Positions 61,534 to 64,000 of a stretch of 64,000 nucleotides of DNA are shown here, piece by piece. The position numbers and the translations under genes are program-made. The DNA is from Taudactylus pleione (taxonomy: Eukaryota > Chordata > Amphibia > Anura > Myobatrachidae), in the NCBI GenBank assembly GCA_031769625.1, contig JAUIMM010000697.1, positions 1 through 64,000 of the forward strand. The letters are read 5' to 3'. Position 1 is the first letter of the stretch. The number at the start of each line of letters is the position of its first letter. The notes below the pieces were generated by a model, which made no database searches, had not been told where the DNA came from, and saw only the letters and a program-made list of their open reading frames with translations.

Positions 61534-64000
61534 ATAGAGTGTAAGCACTGGGGCAGGGAGTGATGTGATCCCTAGTGTGTATGTGTGTGACAATGTGATG
61601 GGCAATATAGAGTGTAAGCACGGGGGCAGGGAGCGATGTGACCCCTAGTGTGTATGTGTGTGACCATGTGATGGGGAATATAGAGTGTAAGCAATGGGGC
61701 AGAGAGTGATGTGACCCCTAGTGTGTATATGTGTGTGACCATGTGATGGGGAATATAGAGTGTAAGCTGCACTGGGGCAGGGAGTGATGTGACCCCTAGT
61801 GTGTGTGTGTGTGACCATGTGATGGGGAATATAGAGTGTAAGCACTGGGGCAGGGAGTGATGTGATCCCTAGTGTGTATGTGTGTGACAATGTGATGGGC
61901 AATATAGAGTGTAAGCACGGGGGCAGGGAGCGATGTGACCCCTAGTGTGTATGTGTGTGACCATGTGATGGGGAATATAGAGTGTAAGCAATGGGGCAGA
62001 GAGTGATGTGACCCCTAGTGTGTATATGTGTGTGACCATGTGATGGGGAATATAGAGTGTAAGCTGCACTGGGGCAGGGAGTGATGTGACCCCTAGTGTG
62101 TGTGTGTGTGACCATGTGATGGGGAATATAGAGTGTAAGCACTGGGGCAGGGAGTGATGTGATCCCTAGTGTGTATGTGTGTGACCATGTGATGGGGAAT
62201 ATAGAGTGTAAGCCCTGGGGCAGGGAGTGATGTGACCCCTAGTGTGTATGTGTGTGAGCATGTGATGGGGAATATAGAGTGTAAGCACTGGGGCAGGGAG
62301 TGATGTGACCCCTAGTGTGTATGTGTGTGACCATGTGATGGGGAATATAGAGTGTAAGCACTGGGGCAGGGAGTGATGTGACCCCTAGTGTGTATGTGTG
62401 TGACCATGTGATGGGGAATATAGAGTGTAACCTGCCCTGGGGCAGGGAGTGATGTGACCCCTAGTGTGTGTGTGTGTGACCATGTGATGGGAATATAGAG
62501 TGTAAGCTGCACTGAGGCAGGGAGAGATGTGACCCCTAGTGTGTATGTGTGTGACCATGTGATGGGGAATATAGAGTGTAAGCTGCACTGGGGCAGGGAG
62601 TGATGTGACCCCTAGTGTGTATGTGTGTGAGCATGTGATGGGGAATATAGAGTGTAAGCACTGGGGCAGGGAGTGATGTGACCCCTAGTGTGTATGTGTG
62701 TGACCATGTGATGGGGAATATAGAGTGTAAGCTGCACTGGGGCAGGGAGTGATGTGACCCCTAGTGTGTATGTGTGTGAGCATGTGATGGGGAATATAGA
62801 GTGTAAGCACTGGGGCAGGGAGTGATGTGACCCCTAGTGTGTATGTGTGTGACCATGTGATGGGGAATATAGAGTGTAAGCACTGGGGCAGGGAATGATG
62901 TGACCCCTAGTGTGTATGTGTGTGACCATGTGATGGGGAATATAGAGTGTAAGCACTGGGGCAGGGGGTGATGTGATCCCTAGTGTGTATGTTTGTGACC
63001 ATGTGATGGGGAATATAGAGTGTAAGCACTGGGGCAGGGAGTGATGTGACCCCTAGTGTGTATGTGTGTGCGCATATGATGGGGAATATAGAATGTAAGC
63101 AGCACTGGGGCAGGGAGTGATGTGACCCCTAGTGTGTATGTGTGTGACCATGTGATGGGGAATATAGAGTGTAAGCACTGGGGCAGAGAGTGATGTGGCC
63201 CCTAGTGTGTATGTGTGTGACCATGTGATGGGGAATATAGTGTAAGCACTGGGGCAGGGAGTGATGTGACATCTAGTGTGTATGTGTGTGACCATGTGAT
63301 AGGGAATATAGAGTGTAAGCACTGGGGCAGGGAGTGATGTAACCCCTAGTGTGTATGTGTGTGACCATGTGATAGGGAATATAGAGTGTAAGCTGCACTG
63401 GGGCAGGGAGTGATGTGACCCCTAGTGTGTATGTGTGTGACCATGTGATGGGGAATATAGAGTGTAAGCACTGGGGCAGGGAGTGATGTGACCCCTAGTG
63501 TGTATGTGTGTGACCATGTGATGGGGAATATAGAGTGTAAGCTGCACTGGAGCAGGGAGTGATGTGATCCCTAGTGTGTATGTGTGTGACCATGTGATGG
63601 GGAATATAGAGTGTAAGAACTGGGGCAGGGAGTGATGTGACCCCCTAGTGTGTATGTGTGTGACCATGTGATAGGGAATATAGAGTGTAAGCACTGGGGC
63701 AGGGAGTGATGTGACCCCTAGTGTGTATGTGTGTGCGCATATGATGGGGAATATAGAGTGTAAGCAACACTGGGGCAGGGAGTGATGTGACCCCTAGTGT
63801 GTATGTGTGTGACCATTTGATGGGGAATATAGAGTGTAAGCACTGGGGCAGGGAGTGATGTGACCCCTAGTGTGTATGTGTGTGACCATGTGATGGGGAA
63901 TATAGAGTGTAAGCACTGGGGCAGGGAGTGATGTGACCCCTAGTGTGTATGTGTGCGACCATGTGATGGGGAATATAGAGTGTAAGCACTGGGGCAGGGA
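61534..64000. repeat. second tandem array, 73-bp unit, about 34 copies, open at the right edge
   Basis: Units read TAGAGTGTAAGCACTGGGGC, then AGGGAGTGATGTGACCCC, then TAGTGTGTATGTGTGTGACC and ATGTGATGGGGAATA. Most are 73 bp (for example 61608 to 61681). Units with GCTGCACTGGGG are 3 bp longer and those with TATATGTG 2 bp longer. A four-unit block of 297 bp (61536-61832) is repeated next to itself (61833-62129). Long minus-strand frames rich in threonine and histidine are by-products. Confidence 0.96.

Noticed and set aside
61572..63694. Threonine/histidine-rich frames in the second array
   Set aside because: They are period artefacts of a 73-bp unit, with the same argument as for the first array.

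Overview
This window is non-coding, repeat-dominated nuclear DNA from a eukaryote, most likely a vertebrate and perhaps an amphibian. The grounds are an enormous simple satellite, intact-looking hAT elements with 8-bp target-site duplications, chromodomain-type Gypsy LTR elements, several MITE families and no host exon that I can recognise. The species assignment is an inference from repeat style only. I saw no bacterial operon, CRISPR array, tRNA or rRNA.

Layout. (1) 1-35864: one uninterrupted satellite array of a 73-bp monomer (about 490 copies), open at the left edge of the window and organised into much longer higher-order repeats. (2) 35865-39207: a cluster of transposons at the array edge: two head-to-tail Harbinger-like MITEs sharing a TTA, a palindrome-rich MITE, a 1.85-kb non-autonomous hAT carrying a G-rich minisatellite, and a long-TIR MITE. 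(3) 39208-41226: mostly unassigned sequence with a 40-bp minisatellite. (4) 41227-48901: a 7.7-kb near-autonomous hAT element on the minus strand with perfect 8-bp duplications. It holds a BED-finger transposase gene broken by one frameshift near its 3' end, and a 22-copy array of a 160-bp unit between its TATA box and its start codon. It sits inside an older relative. (5) 48910-50830: the rest of that relative, a 31-bp minisatellite, and a decayed 5' half of another related hAT gene. (6) 50860-55430: GC-rich repeats and four members of a MITE family with 5-bp duplications and chains of near-perfect palindromes. (7) 55468-59183: a minus-strand Gypsy relic with integrase and chromodomain remains, itself carrying a solo LTR with a 49-bp minisatellite. 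(8) 59184-61477: unassigned sequence and a small hAT MITE. (9) 61534-64000: a second, unrelated-looking tandem array that also has a 73-bp period and runs off the right edge.

How the parts relate. The only protein-coding material is transposon-derived. The hAT at 41227-48901 and the short hAT at 36838-38686 share terminal sequence at both ends, so the first family could have mobilised the second. The most unusual item is the hAT leader. From TATA box to start codon (3.9 kb, 22 repeat copies) the transcribed strand has only one ATG, in a single mutated repeat copy. This suggests that the array is a translated gene's leader or a multiplied promoter region, and that upstream ATGs were selected against before or during its expansion.
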